Source: a bacterium
GTDB lineage: Bacteria > Chloroflexota > Dormibacteria > Dormibacterales > Dormibacteraceae
Assembly: GCA_004299235.1 (NCBI GenBank)
Contig: SCQL01000035.1
Span: 1 to 53,396, forward strand
Direction: 5' to 3'
Length of the DNA: 53,396 nt
Shown: positions 1 through 8,536 of the stretch, one piece after another
Layout of the letters: each line of letters opens with the position of its first letter
How positions within the stretch are numbered: the first letter of the stretch is position 1
Translations under genes and position numbers: made by a program
The notes under the pieces: model-generated
Told to the model about the DNA's origin: nothing
The model's database searches: none
Seen by the model: only the letters and a program-made list of their open reading frames with translations

Positions 1-878
1 CGAGCCGGCGAGCAGGACGCGGGAGATGGCGGCGTCGCAGGCCAGGCGCTCCACCGTCCGGGTGGAGATCGGCAGCGAGAGCTCGAGGTCGGCCGCGGGG
101 GCGCCGAGCTCGTTCTTCAGCCCCTCCAGCGTGGTCGTCAGGGTGAGGTGCGGCCTGACCCCGTTGCGTCGCGGCAGCGCTCGTCCATGGCGTGCCCCAC
201 ACACTCGACCAGGGCGTCCGCCATCCGCTGGCGGTGGCTGCGCTCGTCGTCCGGGCCCAGCCGCTTGGCCAGGGCCTCCAGCGCCGTGCGCAGCGCCGCT
301 CCGCCTTCGGGGTCGAGCACGCCCTCGATGGCGTGCATGCCGTCGGCCATCAGGCTGACGTGCAGGCGGCGGCGGCTGTAGTCCTCTTCCGCCTGGTTGA
401 AGAAGCCGTCGGGGTCGGCGACATGGCGGGCGTAGCGGCAGAGAAAGCGCAGGCTGGAGACGGAGTGCCGGCGCGCCAGCTCCAGCATCTCTTCTTCGTC
501 GAAGAGCTCGTGCTTGTCGTCGAGCTGCTGGCGCAGGTGGCAGAGCAGGGCCGTCGACTGGTAGCCGATCTCCCCCGAGCCGAGGGCTTGGGCGACTTTG
601 GGTAGCGACTCCAGCTGCTCACCGACGCAGAGTCGGTCGGCGGCGGAGGTGGCGGACATGGCGCAGGTCCGGCTCAGCCAGGCGACGGCGGAGACGCTGC
701 CGCCCTCCAGATGCTCGCCCGACTCCTGGAGGCGGCGGGCTTCGGCGGCGAACTCGCCCTCCAAGGCGTCGATCAGGCCGCGCAGGCCCTTGGCGTCGAC
801 GCGGCGCTCGTCGCGGCGCTGGAATTTGCGCACCGCGAGCGCCAGTTCCTCAAGGTCTGTGCCCCCAACCCCCAACAT
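1..878 (-). pseudogene. DUF222 (13E12-type) HNH endonuclease-like gene, frameshifted and cut by the window edge
   Basis: The N-terminal 240 or so residues match the DUF222 domain that precedes an HNH nuclease in the 13E12 repeat family of high-GC Gram-positive bacteria (LEELALAVRKFQ, SAVAWLSRTC, HVSLMADGMHAIEG). The reading frame stops at position 138. One base out of phase, from about position 180 down to 1, the protein continues in typical fashion (RPHLTLTTTLEGLKNELGAP, then LPISTRTVERLACDAAISR), so one base is missing near position 180, probably one G of a short G run. Whether this is a real mutation or a base-calling error cannot be told here. The HNH domain lies beyond the window. I place the start at the ATG at 878, a few bases after a promoter-like sequence; ATG codons at 887 and 899 are alternatives, but the one at 899 sits between -35 and -10. 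Confidence 0.75.
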
Positions 879-885
879 ACGGACC

Positions 886-915
886 ATGCTACCAAACATC
901 CGTTTGGGGTGTCAA
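886..915 (-). promoter_or_regulatory. Promoter with SOS-box-like palindrome upstream of the DUF222 gene
   Basis: On the minus strand TTGACA (915-910) is followed after 18 bases by TAGCAT (891-886), a reasonable -35/-10 pair. Between them lies a perfect inverted repeat CCAAAC-N4-GTTTGG (892-907). The layout equals that of the Gram-positive LexA box (CGAAC-N4-GTTCG), and 13E12 genes of mycobacteria are known to carry SOS boxes. The predicted transcript would begin within about two bases of the ATG at 878, giving a leaderless message. The LexA link is inference. Confidence 0.5.
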
Positions 916-988
916 GCAACTGAAGGCTGTAAATCAGTAACAAAATCTCTCTCGCGCGGTGGTAGCCAGCCCGCGCCCCTCACCCTCG

Positions 989-1011
989 CCCTCTCCCCGG
1001 AGGGGAGAGGG
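989..1011. repeat. Dispersed CCCTCTCCCC/GGGGAGAGGG hairpin, copy 1
   Basis: A perfect 10-bp stem (989-998 with 1002-1011) with a 3-base loop lies in the 181-bp gap between the DUF222 promoter and the 3' end of the DUF72 gene. It is preceded by CCCTCACC. Related elements occur at 38821-38840 and 47238-47259. It could end transcription of the DUF72 gene, but has no T run. I see nothing else in this gap. Confidence 0.7.
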
Positions 1012-1080
1012 GGTCATCCTTCCCCACCGACATAGCTTGTGGGCCTCCGAGCCCCACGCGCACGCCCTCTTCCCAGTCCT

Positions 1081-1806
1081 TCAGCCGCCGCGCGTCTCGG
1101 CTACTCGGGGATCGGACAGGTTAGCCGCCACGAGGCGCAGCACGCGGCGCGCCAGCGACGGCGATTCCGGATCGTGCTTGAAGTAGACGTGGACCTCGTC
1201 GTGCGAGGCGACCGCGGATCTCAGCTCCGCGAGCCACGGCCGCAGCGATGCTGTGGTGTAGCCCCGCCGCAGCCGGAAGTAGGCGGCCGGACCGAGGTCG
1301 ACGAGCGGCGCGCGGGGCCACTTCTCCTCATCGGTGACGACCAGCGCGCTCCCATGGGCGCGGAGGACGCGATACGTCTGGTCGTGAAACCAGGACTCAT
1401 GGCGGAACTCCGCCGCGGCCGGCCGGCCGAGCGCGCCCAGCAGCGAGTCGAGAAGCTCGACGTTGAGCTGTCGCGCCGGCGGGAACTGCAGCAGGATCGG
1501 ACCGAGCCGCTCGCCGAGCGGCGCCACGCGCTCGCCGAAGAGCCGCGCCAGGCCGACACGATCGAAGCCTTCCGCCGAGTACGTCAGGCCGCGGTTGGCC
1601 TTCATGCAAAACCGAAAGCCCGGCTCGGTCGTGGCGGCCCACCTCACCAGGGTCGGCTCCGGCGGGGTTCGATAGAAGCTGCCGTTCAGCTCGACGCCGT
1701 TGAGCCGCTCCGAGTAGTAGGCGAGCATCTTCGAGCCGGCAAGGCCGGCCGGATAGAAATCACCCCGCCAGCCCTGGTAGCTGAAACCGGAAGTGCCGGC
1801 GTACAG
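1081..1806 (-). CDS. DUF72 (YecE-like) family protein
   Basis: The product matches DUF72, a TIM-barrel family of unknown function related to E. coli YecE. The conserved N-terminal segment is present (YAGTSGFSYQGWRGDFYP), then SERLNGVELNGSFYR, FCMKANRGLTY and the C-terminal AYFRLRRGY and YFKHDP blocks. The first in-frame ATG is at 1728, but the conserved N-terminus lies upstream of it, so the real start must be between the rlmN stop (1819-1821, same frame) and about 1800. The only candidates are CTG at 1806 or ATC at 1815; I chose CTG, giving 241 residues, normal for the family. No clear ribosome binding site is seen. It follows rlmN by 12 bases and is probably co-transcribed with it. Confidence 0.8.
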   Translation of the reverse strand: MYAGTSGFSYQGWRGDFYPAGLAGSKMLAYYSERLNGVELNGSFYRTPPEPTLVRWAATTEPGFRFCMKANRGLTYSAEGFDRVGLARLFGERVAPLGERLGPILLQFPPARQLNVELLDSLLGALGRPAAAEFRHESWFHDQTYRVLRAHGSALVVTDEEKWPRAPLVDLGPAAYFRLRRGYTTASLRPWLAELRSAVASHDEVHVYFKHDPESPSLARRVLRLVAANLSDPRVAETRGG

Positions 1807-1818
1807 CGCGCCGATGGT

Positions 1819-2910
1819 TCAGAGCGCGCCCTGCGCGTGCCCGGCTGAGGTGGCCACCGCCTGCCGGCTGCGCATGACCCGCTCATGCAGCTGGCCGCAG
1901 GCGGCGTCGGCCTCGCGGCCGCGTGTGTCGCGCACGGTGACGTTCAATCCCTGCGCCTCCACCATCTCCTTGAAGCGCCGGATCGACGGGCGGTCGGGGG
2001 CACGATAGGGCGTGCCTTCAACCGGGTTGAACGGGATGAGGTTCACATGCGCGAGCTTGCGGCGCAGCAGTCCACCGAGCTCCTTCGCGTCTCGCTCGGT
2101 GTCGTTGACTCCCGCCAGCAGCACCCACTCGTAGCTGACCCGCCGGCCCGTCTTCGCCCCGTAGCCCTGTGCCGCCTCCACCAGGTCGCCCACCGGGTAC
2201 TTGCGATTGATGGGCACCAGCACGTCACGCAGCTCGTCACGAGCGGCGTGTAGCGAGATCGCGAGCGTCACCGGCAGCTTCTCATCACCGAGCTGCGTGA
2301 TGCGCGGGATGAGGCCGCTCGTCGAGACGACGATCCGCCGCGGACTGATGCCGAGCAGGTCCGGGTCGGCGAGGCGGCGCACGGATTCGATGACCGACTG
2401 GTAGTTCGCCATCGGCTCGCCCATGCCCATGAACACCACATGCGACAGCCGCCGGCCTTCGCTCGCCAGCAGCCGTGCGGCGTCGACCGCCTGCTCCACG
2501 ATTTCGTGGGCCTTGAGGTTGCGGCCGAAGGGAAACTTGCCGGTGGCGCAAAACGGACATCCGATCGGGCAGCCGGCCTGCGAAGAGATGCACAGGGTCG
2601 AGCGATCCGCGTAGCGCATGACGACGGCCTCCACCGAATGGCCGCCATCGAGCTCGAACAGCGTCTTGGAGGTGAGCCCGCGCTCCGCTTGGCTGAACGC
2701 GATCGGGCGCAGCGAGGTGGCGCGAAAGTCGCGGTCGAGCGCGAGCCGGAGTTGCTTGGGCACGTCATGCATCGAGGCGAAAGATGTCGCGCCCCGCGCC
2801 AGCCAGCCCCAAACCTGGCGCCGGCGGTAGGCAGGTGCGTCCTGGGCGGCGAGCCAGGACTCCAGGTCTGCCGCCGGCAACGCAAGCATCGGCGGCCGCG
2901 GATCGATCAC
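1819..2910 (-). CDS. rlmN: 23S rRNA/tRNA adenine-C2 methyltransferase RlmN
   Basis: Radical-SAM methyltransferase that methylates C2 of A2503 in 23S rRNA and A37 of some tRNAs. The 363-residue length is usual. The iron-sulfur motif CxxxCxxC is in SQAGCPIGCPFCATG, the SAM-binding segment in VVFMGMGEPMANY, and the methyl-carrying cysteine near the C-terminus in DAACGQLHER. The N-terminal HhH-like region (YRRRQVWGWLARG) is also standard. A DUF72 gene follows directly. All key residues are present and the enzyme should be active. Confidence 0.95.
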   Translation of the reverse strand: MIDPRPPMLALPAADLESWLAAQDAPAYRRRQVWGWLARGATSFASMHDVPKQLRLALDRDFRATSLRPIAFSQAERGLTSKTLFELDGGHSVEAVVMRYADRSTLCISSQAGCPIGCPFCATGKFPFGRNLKAHEIVEQAVDAARLLASEGRRLSHVVFMGMGEPMANYQSVIESVRRLADPDLLGISPRRIVVSTSGLIPRITQLGDEKLPVTLAISLHAARDELRDVLVPINRKYPVGDLVEAAQGYGAKTGRRVSYEWVLLAGVNDTERDAKELGGLLRRKLAHVNLIPFNPVEGTPYRAPDRPSIRRFKEMVEAQGLNVTVRDTRGREADAACGQLHERVMRSRQAVATSAGHAQGAL

Positions 2911-2915
2911 GCCGC

Positions 2916-3689
2916 CTACGATACCGTCGGTTCGTAGACCTCTTCGCCACCGGTGCCGCGAACGCGCACGGCGCCGTCGTCGACCAGCTTGCGGAGATGC
3001 GCCCGCAGCGTCATCTCCGCCGCCACCCTCAGCCTGTCCTCGAGCTCGGTCCCGTACACGCGCCGGGTCAGCTCATGCGCGGTGCCCCGCCCTCGCCTGA
3101 TCTCGGCGAGCACCTGCGCCTCCCTCTCCAGCCGGTGAGCGCGGTAGCCGGCGATCTTTGCCATGGCGCCGGTCACCGGGTCCCAGTGGCCTGGGAACAG
3201 CATCCGGGGCTTGAGCTCGGCCAGCCTGTCGAGCGAGCGCAGGTAGGCGGCCACGTCGCCCTCCGGGTAGGTGACCATCGAGCTGCCGCGCCCCAGTATC
3301 AGATCGCCGGTGAACATCGCGCCGTCGCCCGCGAGCCAGAAGCACAGGTGGTCGGCGCTGTGGCCGGGGGTGTGAAGCGCGGTCACGTTGAGCGTGCCGA
3401 CTCGCACGACGTCGCCGTCACCAAGCTCCGGGTAACGGCGGACCGAAGCGTGATGGGGCCTGGCGAAACGCTCCGCGAGCGGCAGGTGATCGGGATGCGA
3501 ATGAGTCACCAGGACGACGCCGACGGTCGCGCCGGCGAGCTTCTGGTTGAGAGCCTGCAGGTGGCGGTCGTCGTCAGGGCCCGGGTCGATGACCGCCACC
3601 ACCGGGCCCGCCTCGACGATCCAGGTGTTGGTCCCGGGCCCGGTGTACGGTCCGGCGTTGGGCGCCACCACCCGGCGTACCGCGGTCAA
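2916..3689 (-). CDS. MBL-fold metallo-hydrolase (LACTB2-like)
   Basis: The protein has the metallo-beta-lactamase fold: GTNTWIVEAG start strand, metal motif HSHPDH, then HTPGHSADH, FTGDLILG and PGHWDP carrying the further metal ligands. The C-terminal 70 residues look like the winged-helix tail of the LACTB2/RNase-like subgroup (TLRAHLRKLVDDGAV). The frame is open far upstream, but that part is the shadow of the preceding gene; the real start is TTG at 3689, which overlaps the TGA stop of that gene (TTGA), implying translational coupling. That gives 257 residues. Substrate unknown; ribonuclease, thioesterase-type and lactonase roles are all possible for this fold. Confidence 0.85.
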   Translation of the reverse strand: MTAVRRVVAPNAGPYTGPGTNTWIVEAGPVVAVIDPGPDDDRHLQALNQKLAGATVGVVLVTHSHPDHLPLAERFARPHHASVRRYPELGDGDVVRVGTLNVTALHTPGHSADHLCFWLAGDGAMFTGDLILGRGSSMVTYPEGDVAAYLRSLDRLAELKPRMLFPGHWDPVTGAMAKIAGYRAHRLEREAQVLAEIRRGRGTAHELTRRVYGTELEDRLRVAAEMTLRAHLRKLVDDGAVRVRGTGGEEVYEPTVS

Positions 3690-4432
3690 CGGAGGGGTTG
3701 GGCCGGCAGGTAGATGTCGGCGCGATCCCGGCGGCTCGAATCGAGCCAGCCATCGAGATGCGTATCGACGATGAGCCGCAGGAGCGGCTCGCCCATCTCC
3801 GGCATGGCCAGGGGCCGACGCTCGCCGGTGGCCTCCAGGCTGACCTTCCACCACGAGCCGACCGGTTCGGCCGCGATGACGACTCCCTGTCCGCCCAGCC
3901 ATTCCCGCGCCCGGGTGAAGGCCTCGACCAGCGCCGGCTCCGAGCCGGTCACCACGGCCTCCGGCGGCAGGTCCCGCCCCCCGCTGGGCAGAGCGAGGTT
4001 GAGCACCGCTCCGAGCACGACCCCACGAGCGCCGTCCTTGGGTTGGATGGCGGCGGCCTCCACCGCCGCGGCGCGCCGGCCGACCTCCTGCGCCTGCTCG
4101 AAGACCGCCTCCAGCAGCTCGGGCCGGCCGAACGCGGCCTGCCGGGCCGATTCCTGGAGCGCCAGGACAGCCGACCGCAGCTTGTGGCCGAGGCGTCCCA
4201 GTACGTAGTCGCGGTGCTGCTCGCCAAGCCGCTGGCCGAGCTCGGCGCAGCGGCGCGCCAGCGCGAGGCCGCCACGCTCCCCCCAGCCGACAAGGCGGCC
4301 GTTCAGGACCAGCGGCTCCCACGGTCCGCCGGGCGGCGGAAACTCGACATCAGCGGGTCCGTGGCGGAGGCGGTCGGGGATCGACTCCATCCCGCCGCCA
4401 ACCCTCACCCACAGCGGCGCGGCGGCGTTCAT
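3686..4432 (-). CDS. Degenerate histidine-kinase-like protein
   Basis: 248 residues from ATG 4432. I do not recognise a named family. Residues about 70-125 (HRDYVLGRLGHKLRSAVLAL, then a heptad-rich helix) look like a DHp dimerisation/phosphoacceptor helix with a possible H83. Residues about 160-205 (SEPALVEAFTRAREWLGG, then WWKVSLEATGE) follow the course of an HATPase domain, but the N box lacks its asparagines and there are no G1 or G2 glycine loops, so ATP binding is unlikely. It sits just downstream of the large histidine kinase on the same strand and is coupled to the MBL gene. A phosphotransfer or scaffold partner of the kinase is my inference. Confidence 0.6.
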   Translation of the reverse strand: MNAAAPLWVRVGGGMESIPDRLRHGPADVEFPPPGGPWEPLVLNGRLVGWGERGGLALARRCAELGQRLGEQHRDYVLGRLGHKLRSAVLALQESARQAAFGRPELLEAVFEQAQEVGRRAAAVEAAAIQPKDGARGVVLGAVLNLALPSGGRDLPPEAVVTGSEPALVEAFTRAREWLGGQGVVIAAEPVGSWWKVSLEATGERRPLAMPEMGEPLLRLIVDTHLDGWLDSSRRDRADIYLPAQPLR

Positions 4433-4439
4433 GGAAGGC

Positions 4440-4449
4440 CTAACGTTAG
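4440..4449. promoter_or_regulatory. Perfect palindrome CTAACGTTAG before the kinase-like gene
   Basis: A 10-bp perfect palindrome in the 49-bp gap between the stop of the large kinase and the ATG at 4432. GCCTAACGT from this site recurs at 8477-8485 near the start of the kinase gene. It could be an operator; no protein can be assigned. Confidence 0.3.
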
Positions 4450-4481
4450 TGGTTGGAAGACCCGGCAGGAAGCGGTGCCTC

Positions 4482-7400
4482 TCAGGGGCGGACTCGTGCG
4501 GGAACCGTGAACTTGAAGGTCGTCCCCCTGCGGTCGCTCGAGGCGACCCAGATGCGACCGCCGAACGAGCGCTCGACCACCAGCCGGCACAGGTAGAGCC
4601 CAAGGCCCAGGCCGCCCTGTGATCGGCTGCGGCCTGCCGGTCCTGTCTTCTCGAACAGGCTGTCCAGGCCCGCGGCCGGAAGCCCCTGGCCGCGGTCGGC
4701 CACCGTGATCTCGAGCCAGCCGCGCTGCGCCAGGCGGGCCTCGACCATCACCGGCTCGGAGGTGTACTCGAGAGCGTTGCCGATCAGGTTGGTGAGCACC
4801 TGCCCGAGATGAGCCGGCTCGCAGAACGCCGCGGGCAGATCGGGCGGGAGACTGACCTCGACCGCGGCCGACCGTTCCGCGTAGCGGTGCTGGAGGATGC
4901 TCATCACACCGTCGACGGCCGGCCCGAGATCGACCGGCTCCGGGCTCGGCTCGAAGTGGCGCGTCTCGAGCTTGGCGATGATCAGCTGGCTCTCGACCAG
5001 GCTGAGCAACCGGTCGGACGACTCGTAGGCCTCCTGCAGGAGCTCGCGGCGGCCGGTCGCGTCGATGGTGCTGTCCCATTGCATCATGCCCGCCAGCGTG
5101 TTCTTCATCGCCGCCGCCGGACTGCGGACCTCGTGGCCGATGGCGCGAAGCATCAGGTCTTTGGCTTCGAGCGCCAGGCGCTGCGCGGTCACGTCCTCGT
5201 GCAGCGTGAGGATGCCCGCGGGCTCGCCCTCCAGTCCAGGAATGACGACGCGGCGCACGTGGACCGTGCGGTCCGGGTCGTGCATGCGCAGCTCGAGGGT
5301 CCCGTCGGACTCGCCCTCCTCGTTCGGAACGGCGCCGGCGGCGGCGTAGATCTCCGCCGGTTTCCGGCCCGGCATCTCAGCCGCCCGCAGGCTGTAGATC
5401 GACTCGACCTCGGGATTGGCGTACACGATCCGGCCGGCCGCGTCTTCCAGCATCACGCCAACCGGCGAATGGCGGAGGATCGCGTTCATCATCCGCCGCT
5501 CGCGGTCCAGGGCGTCGACCAGCTCGAGCTGGCCGATGAGCACCGCGGCCTGGCCGGCCAGGACCGCGGCCAGGCGCCTGGTCTCGGCGGCGCCGCCGGT
5601 CATCCGCGCCACCAGCAGGCCGGCTAATCGCCCCTCGACCTGGATCGGAATGGCGAAGGCATCGGGGGGAGCGCCGAGCAGGTCGAGGAGAGCTCGGAGC
5701 CGCCGGCCGCCGGCCGGCGAGGCCAGCGCGCGCAGCAGCTGCTCGCCGTCGGCGACCGGGACCCTCGGCACCGCCTCTCCATCGTCCGAGCGGCGTACCA
5801 GCTGGCCGTCCTCGAGCAGCCAGAGCTCACCCTGCGAGCCGGCGAGCGCGCGGCGGACCAACCGCGCCATCTCCGAGCGCGCGCGGTCCGGCTCGGTGGG
5901 GGTGAGCTGGGTGAACGCGGCCACGGCCTCCAACGTGCGGATGCGCCCGCGCGTCTCCGCGACCAGCCGGGAGTTCTCGATCGCGACGGCCGCGTGGCGC
6001 GCGAAGTCCAGGGCCGCGGAGCTGGGTTCGGCCAGATGCGTCGAAGCGTGGACCGAACCGATCGCGCCGACGAGGCGGTCGCCATACCAGAGCGGGATCA
6101 GGCTCCAGGCCTGGCCGTCCGCGGTGCCGCTCATGAGCCCCGCGGGCGCGTCGCGCCAGCTGTCCTCCGAGCTCAGGCCGGACCATGAGAAGACTTCTTG
6201 GGCCGCCGGGTCGCCGCTGCCTCGGGTGGCGCTGATTCGACCCTCGGTGTCGAACGCCCAGCAGACCGCGCCCGCGCACTCGAGCATCGTCCTGGCCTGG
6301 TCGGCGATGTTCGCGACCACGCTCATGAGCTCGTGGCCGGCGAGCGCCGCGAGCTCCTGGATGCGGACGGACTGGGCCAGCGCCAGCTCGTTGGCGTGGT
6401 GGAGGCGCATCGTGCGCAGCGCAATGCCGACCACCGGCGCGGCGGCTTCGAGCAGTTTGAGACGCGCCTGCAGGATCCGGCGACCGTCGTTGCGCATCGC
6501 CATCACGCCGGCGACCACGCGCTCATCCTGGGCGATCGGGACCCACACCACGTGGCTCGGAGCGTCCGAGAAGATGTAGCTGCCGATCGGCCCGGCGAGG
6601 TCCTCACCGCCGGCCGCTTCGGCCTCCAGCACGGTCCCCGGCCGCTCGATCAACCGGCGGAAGAAAGGCTCCTCGGCGATCGGCACGGGGCCGACGGCAG
6701 CCGTCTCACCTCCGCGCTCGGCCGCAAAGGCGGCCACGTTGCCGGCCACGTCCAGGTAGGCGAGGACCATGCGCGTCGCCTCCAGGTAATCGCTGACCAC
6801 GGAGAAGATCGCCTCGGCGATCTGGCGCTCGTCGGACGCCCCGGCCACGCCCATCTCCAGCAGGTGGAGCGCTTCGAGTCGCGCCCGCTCCGCCTGCGCC
6901 TCGCTGAAGTTGTCCGCATTGGCGAGCGCCAGGCTCACGTGCGCGGCGACGTCCTGGAGCAGCTTCACGTGCCAGTCGTCGAACGCGCTTTCGCTATATG
7001 ACTGCAGGGACAGCATGGCGGTGATTCGCTCCCCGCTCAGCACCGGCACCCACAGGAACGAACGTGAGACGAGGCGGCGGTCGGTCCCAGGGCCGGAGAC
7101 GAAGACGGCGGCGCCCCGACCCACCGTCCACTGCTCGCGCTGCAGGTCTTTATGGTCGAAGGTGCGCGCCCACGGGGAGTTGCGAACCAGCACCGGCCGG
7201 CCGGTCTCGTACGCCTCACGGGAGGGCCCCGTCACGGCCAGGGCCACCGGGGGCACGACCTCCTCGATGCCGCCCACGTGCTGGTAGCCCTCGGCGACCG
7301 GCCCGTCGGCGGTCTGGGTGATGGTGGCGAGGATGAAGCCGTCGAAGCTGAGGAAGGAGGCCAGCTCCTCGCGCAGCGTCCGCATGATCGACCAGCGGTC

Positions 7401-8507
7401 CAGGCTCGAAGCGAGCCGGCGACCGATGGAGTTGACCACCTCGAGGCGGCGCCTCTGATCCTCGATGGCCTCGTAGCTGCGCGCGTTCCGCAGCGCGAGC
7501 GTGACCTCGTCGGACACCAGTTCCATGAAGGCGGCCGTCGACGCTTCATAGACGTACGGCTTCGAGGCTGTGATGCCGAGGGCGCCGCGCACCACGCCGC
7601 CTTCCTTGACCGGGACCCAGAGCGACGAGTTCGGTTCATGGGTGAGGCGGGGAGTCGAATCACGCACCACCAAGCGCGCTTGGGCGAGTTGTGGTGAGCG
7701 CATCGAGACCCCAAGCGAGGTCGGCTCCGAATCGGCTTCGACGTGAAGCAGGCGCGCCTGGTCGGCCTGGTCGCCCGGCATCGAGACCAGCTCCAGGCTG
7801 TCGACCGGCAGGAGCTCGCTGAGGGTCGTCTGCAGCGCCACCAGGACGCTCGCCTCGTCCAGGGTCGAGGCCATCGCCCGGGCGATGCTGTTGAGCGCAC
7901 CGAGTCGCCGCGCCTGGTTGCGCGTGAGCTCGTTGAGCGAAGCGTTGGCGATCAGGATCCCGAGGCTGCGATGGACCTCCTCGAGGAACGCGACCTCCGT
8001 CGGCGCCACGCGGCGGTTGCGATACGCCTGGTAGATGACGCTGCCGATGACCTCCCCCTGGTGCTCGACCGGGATCCAGATCGCAAACTTGGTGTCGCGC
8101 CCGGCCCCCGGGCCCTTGCTCATCTCCTGTCGCTTGGGGTCGAGGGGAATGACGGTGCTGCGCGGGCTCGCGTACTGGCGAGCGAACACCGAACCGCTGA
8201 GCGGGCGCCGGCGGAGATCCTGAAGGACGCCGGAGTCCATGGTCAGCGAGTGATACCAACCCTCGCGCTCCAGCACGTGCAGGTTGACGACGTCGTATCC
8301 GAAAAGGGGATGGAGTCCGCGGTACAGGACCTGGACGATGTCGGCTTCGGTGACGCAGCTCCCGAGCTCGTGCGCGACCGCCGCCGGCGTCAACGTGTTC
8401 GACCGCCGGGCGGCGACCGGCCTGACCGGCCGGCCCCCGGGTGCCGGGCTCTCCGGCGCCCTGGACCGTGCGCTGCGCCTAACGTGCCGCGGGCCGGGGC
8501 TGGGCAT
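4482..8507 (-). CDS. Multi-GAF/PAS hybrid-free sensor histidine kinase
   Basis: About 1340 residues, a very large cytoplasmic sensor kinase. I see six successive GAF-like domains (about 45-195, 205-345, 365-545, 555-710, 720-860, 870-985), a PAS domain (about 990-1105, NAILRHSPVGVMLEDAAG, VYANPEVESIY), a HisKA domain with phosphoacceptor in GHEVRSP, and an HATPase domain with N box NLIGNALEYT, G1 DRGQGLP and G2 GGLGLGLYLC. All catalytic boxes are intact. There are no membrane segments, so it reads internal signals. The start is ATG 8507 (GTG 8513 also possible). It is divergent from a single-domain response regulator whose -10 region it shares; that regulator or the REC-wHTH protein at 9215 is the likely partner. 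Ligands of the GAF domains are unknown. Confidence 0.9.
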   Translation of the reverse strand: MPSPGPRHVRRSARSRAPESPAPGGRPVRPVAARRSNTLTPAAVAHELGSCVTEADIVQVLYRGLHPLFGYDVVNLHVLEREGWYHSLTMDSGVLQDLRRRPLSGSVFARQYASPRSTVIPLDPKRQEMSKGPGAGRDTKFAIWIPVEHQGEVIGSVIYQAYRNRRVAPTEVAFLEEVHRSLGILIANASLNELTRNQARRLGALNSIARAMASTLDEASVLVALQTTLSELLPVDSLELVSMPGDQADQARLLHVEADSEPTSLGVSMRSPQLAQARLVVRDSTPRLTHEPNSSLWVPVKEGGVVRGALGITASKPYVYEASTAAFMELVSDEVTLALRNARSYEAIEDQRRRLEVVNSIGRRLASSLDRWSIMRTLREELASFLSFDGFILATITQTADGPVAEGYQHVGGIEEVVPPVALAVTGPSREAYETGRPVLVRNSPWARTFDHKDLQREQWTVGRGAAVFVSGPGTDRRLVSRSFLWVPVLSGERITAMLSLQSYSESAFDDWHVKLLQDVAAHVSLALANADNFSEAQAERARLEALHLLEMGVAGASDERQIAEAIFSVVSDYLEATRMVLAYLDVAGNVAAFAAERGGETAAVGPVPIAEEPFFRRLIERPGTVLEAEAAGGEDLAGPIGSYIFSDAPSHVVWVPIAQDERVVAGVMAMRNDGRRILQARLKLLEAAAPVVGIALRTMRLHHANELALAQSVRIQELAALAGHELMSVVANIADQARTMLECAGAVCWAFDTEGRISATRGSGDPAAQEVFSWSGLSSEDSWRDAPAGLMSGTADGQAWSLIPLWYGDRLVGAIGSVHASTHLAEPSSAALDFARHAAVAIENSRLVAETRGRIRTLEAVAAFTQLTPTEPDRARSEMARLVRRALAGSQGELWLLEDGQLVRRSDDGEAVPRVPVADGEQLLRALASPAGGRRLRALLDLLGAPPDAFAIPIQVEGRLAGLLVARMTGGAAETRRLAAVLAGQAAVLIGQLELVDALDRERRMMNAILRHSPVGVMLEDAAGRIVYANPEVESIYSLRAAEMPGRKPAEIYAAAGAVPNEEGESDGTLELRMHDPDRTVHVRRVVIPGLEGEPAGILTLHEDVTAQRLALEAKDLMLRAIGHEVRSPAAAMKNTLAGMMQWDSTIDATGRRELLQEAYESSDRLLSLVESQLIIAKLETRHFEPSPEPVDLGPAVDGVMSILQHRYAERSAAVEVSLPPDLPAAFCEPAHLGQVLTNLIGNALEYTSEPVMVEARLAQRGWLEITVADRGQGLPAAGLDSLFEKTGPAGRSRSQGGLGLGLYLCRLVVERSFGGRIWVASSDRRGTTFKFTVPARVRP

Positions 8508-8515
8508 TGCCACCG

Positions 8516-8521
8516 ATATAC
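8516..8521. promoter_or_regulatory. Shared divergent -10 region of kinase and response regulator
   Basis: TATACT on the plus strand and AGTATAT on the minus strand occupy the same bases. On the minus strand it lies 8 bases before the kinase ATG (8507), on the plus strand 15 bases before the regulator TTG (8537). The two transcripts would compete for the same core promoter bases. No convincing -35 was found. Confidence 0.4.
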
Positions 8522-8536
8522 TGCGCCACGAACCCC

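Noticed and set aside
2916-4322. A 468-residue protein joining the MBL hydrolase with an upstream extension
   Set aside because: The extension is Arg/Pro/Gly-rich shadow sequence opposite the kinase-like gene's own frame; TTG 3689 gives a normal MBL length.
8477-8485. Operator pair formed by GCCTAACGT here and at 4438-4446
   Set aside because: This copy lies inside the kinase coding region and a 9-base match can be chance; kept only as a note at 4440.
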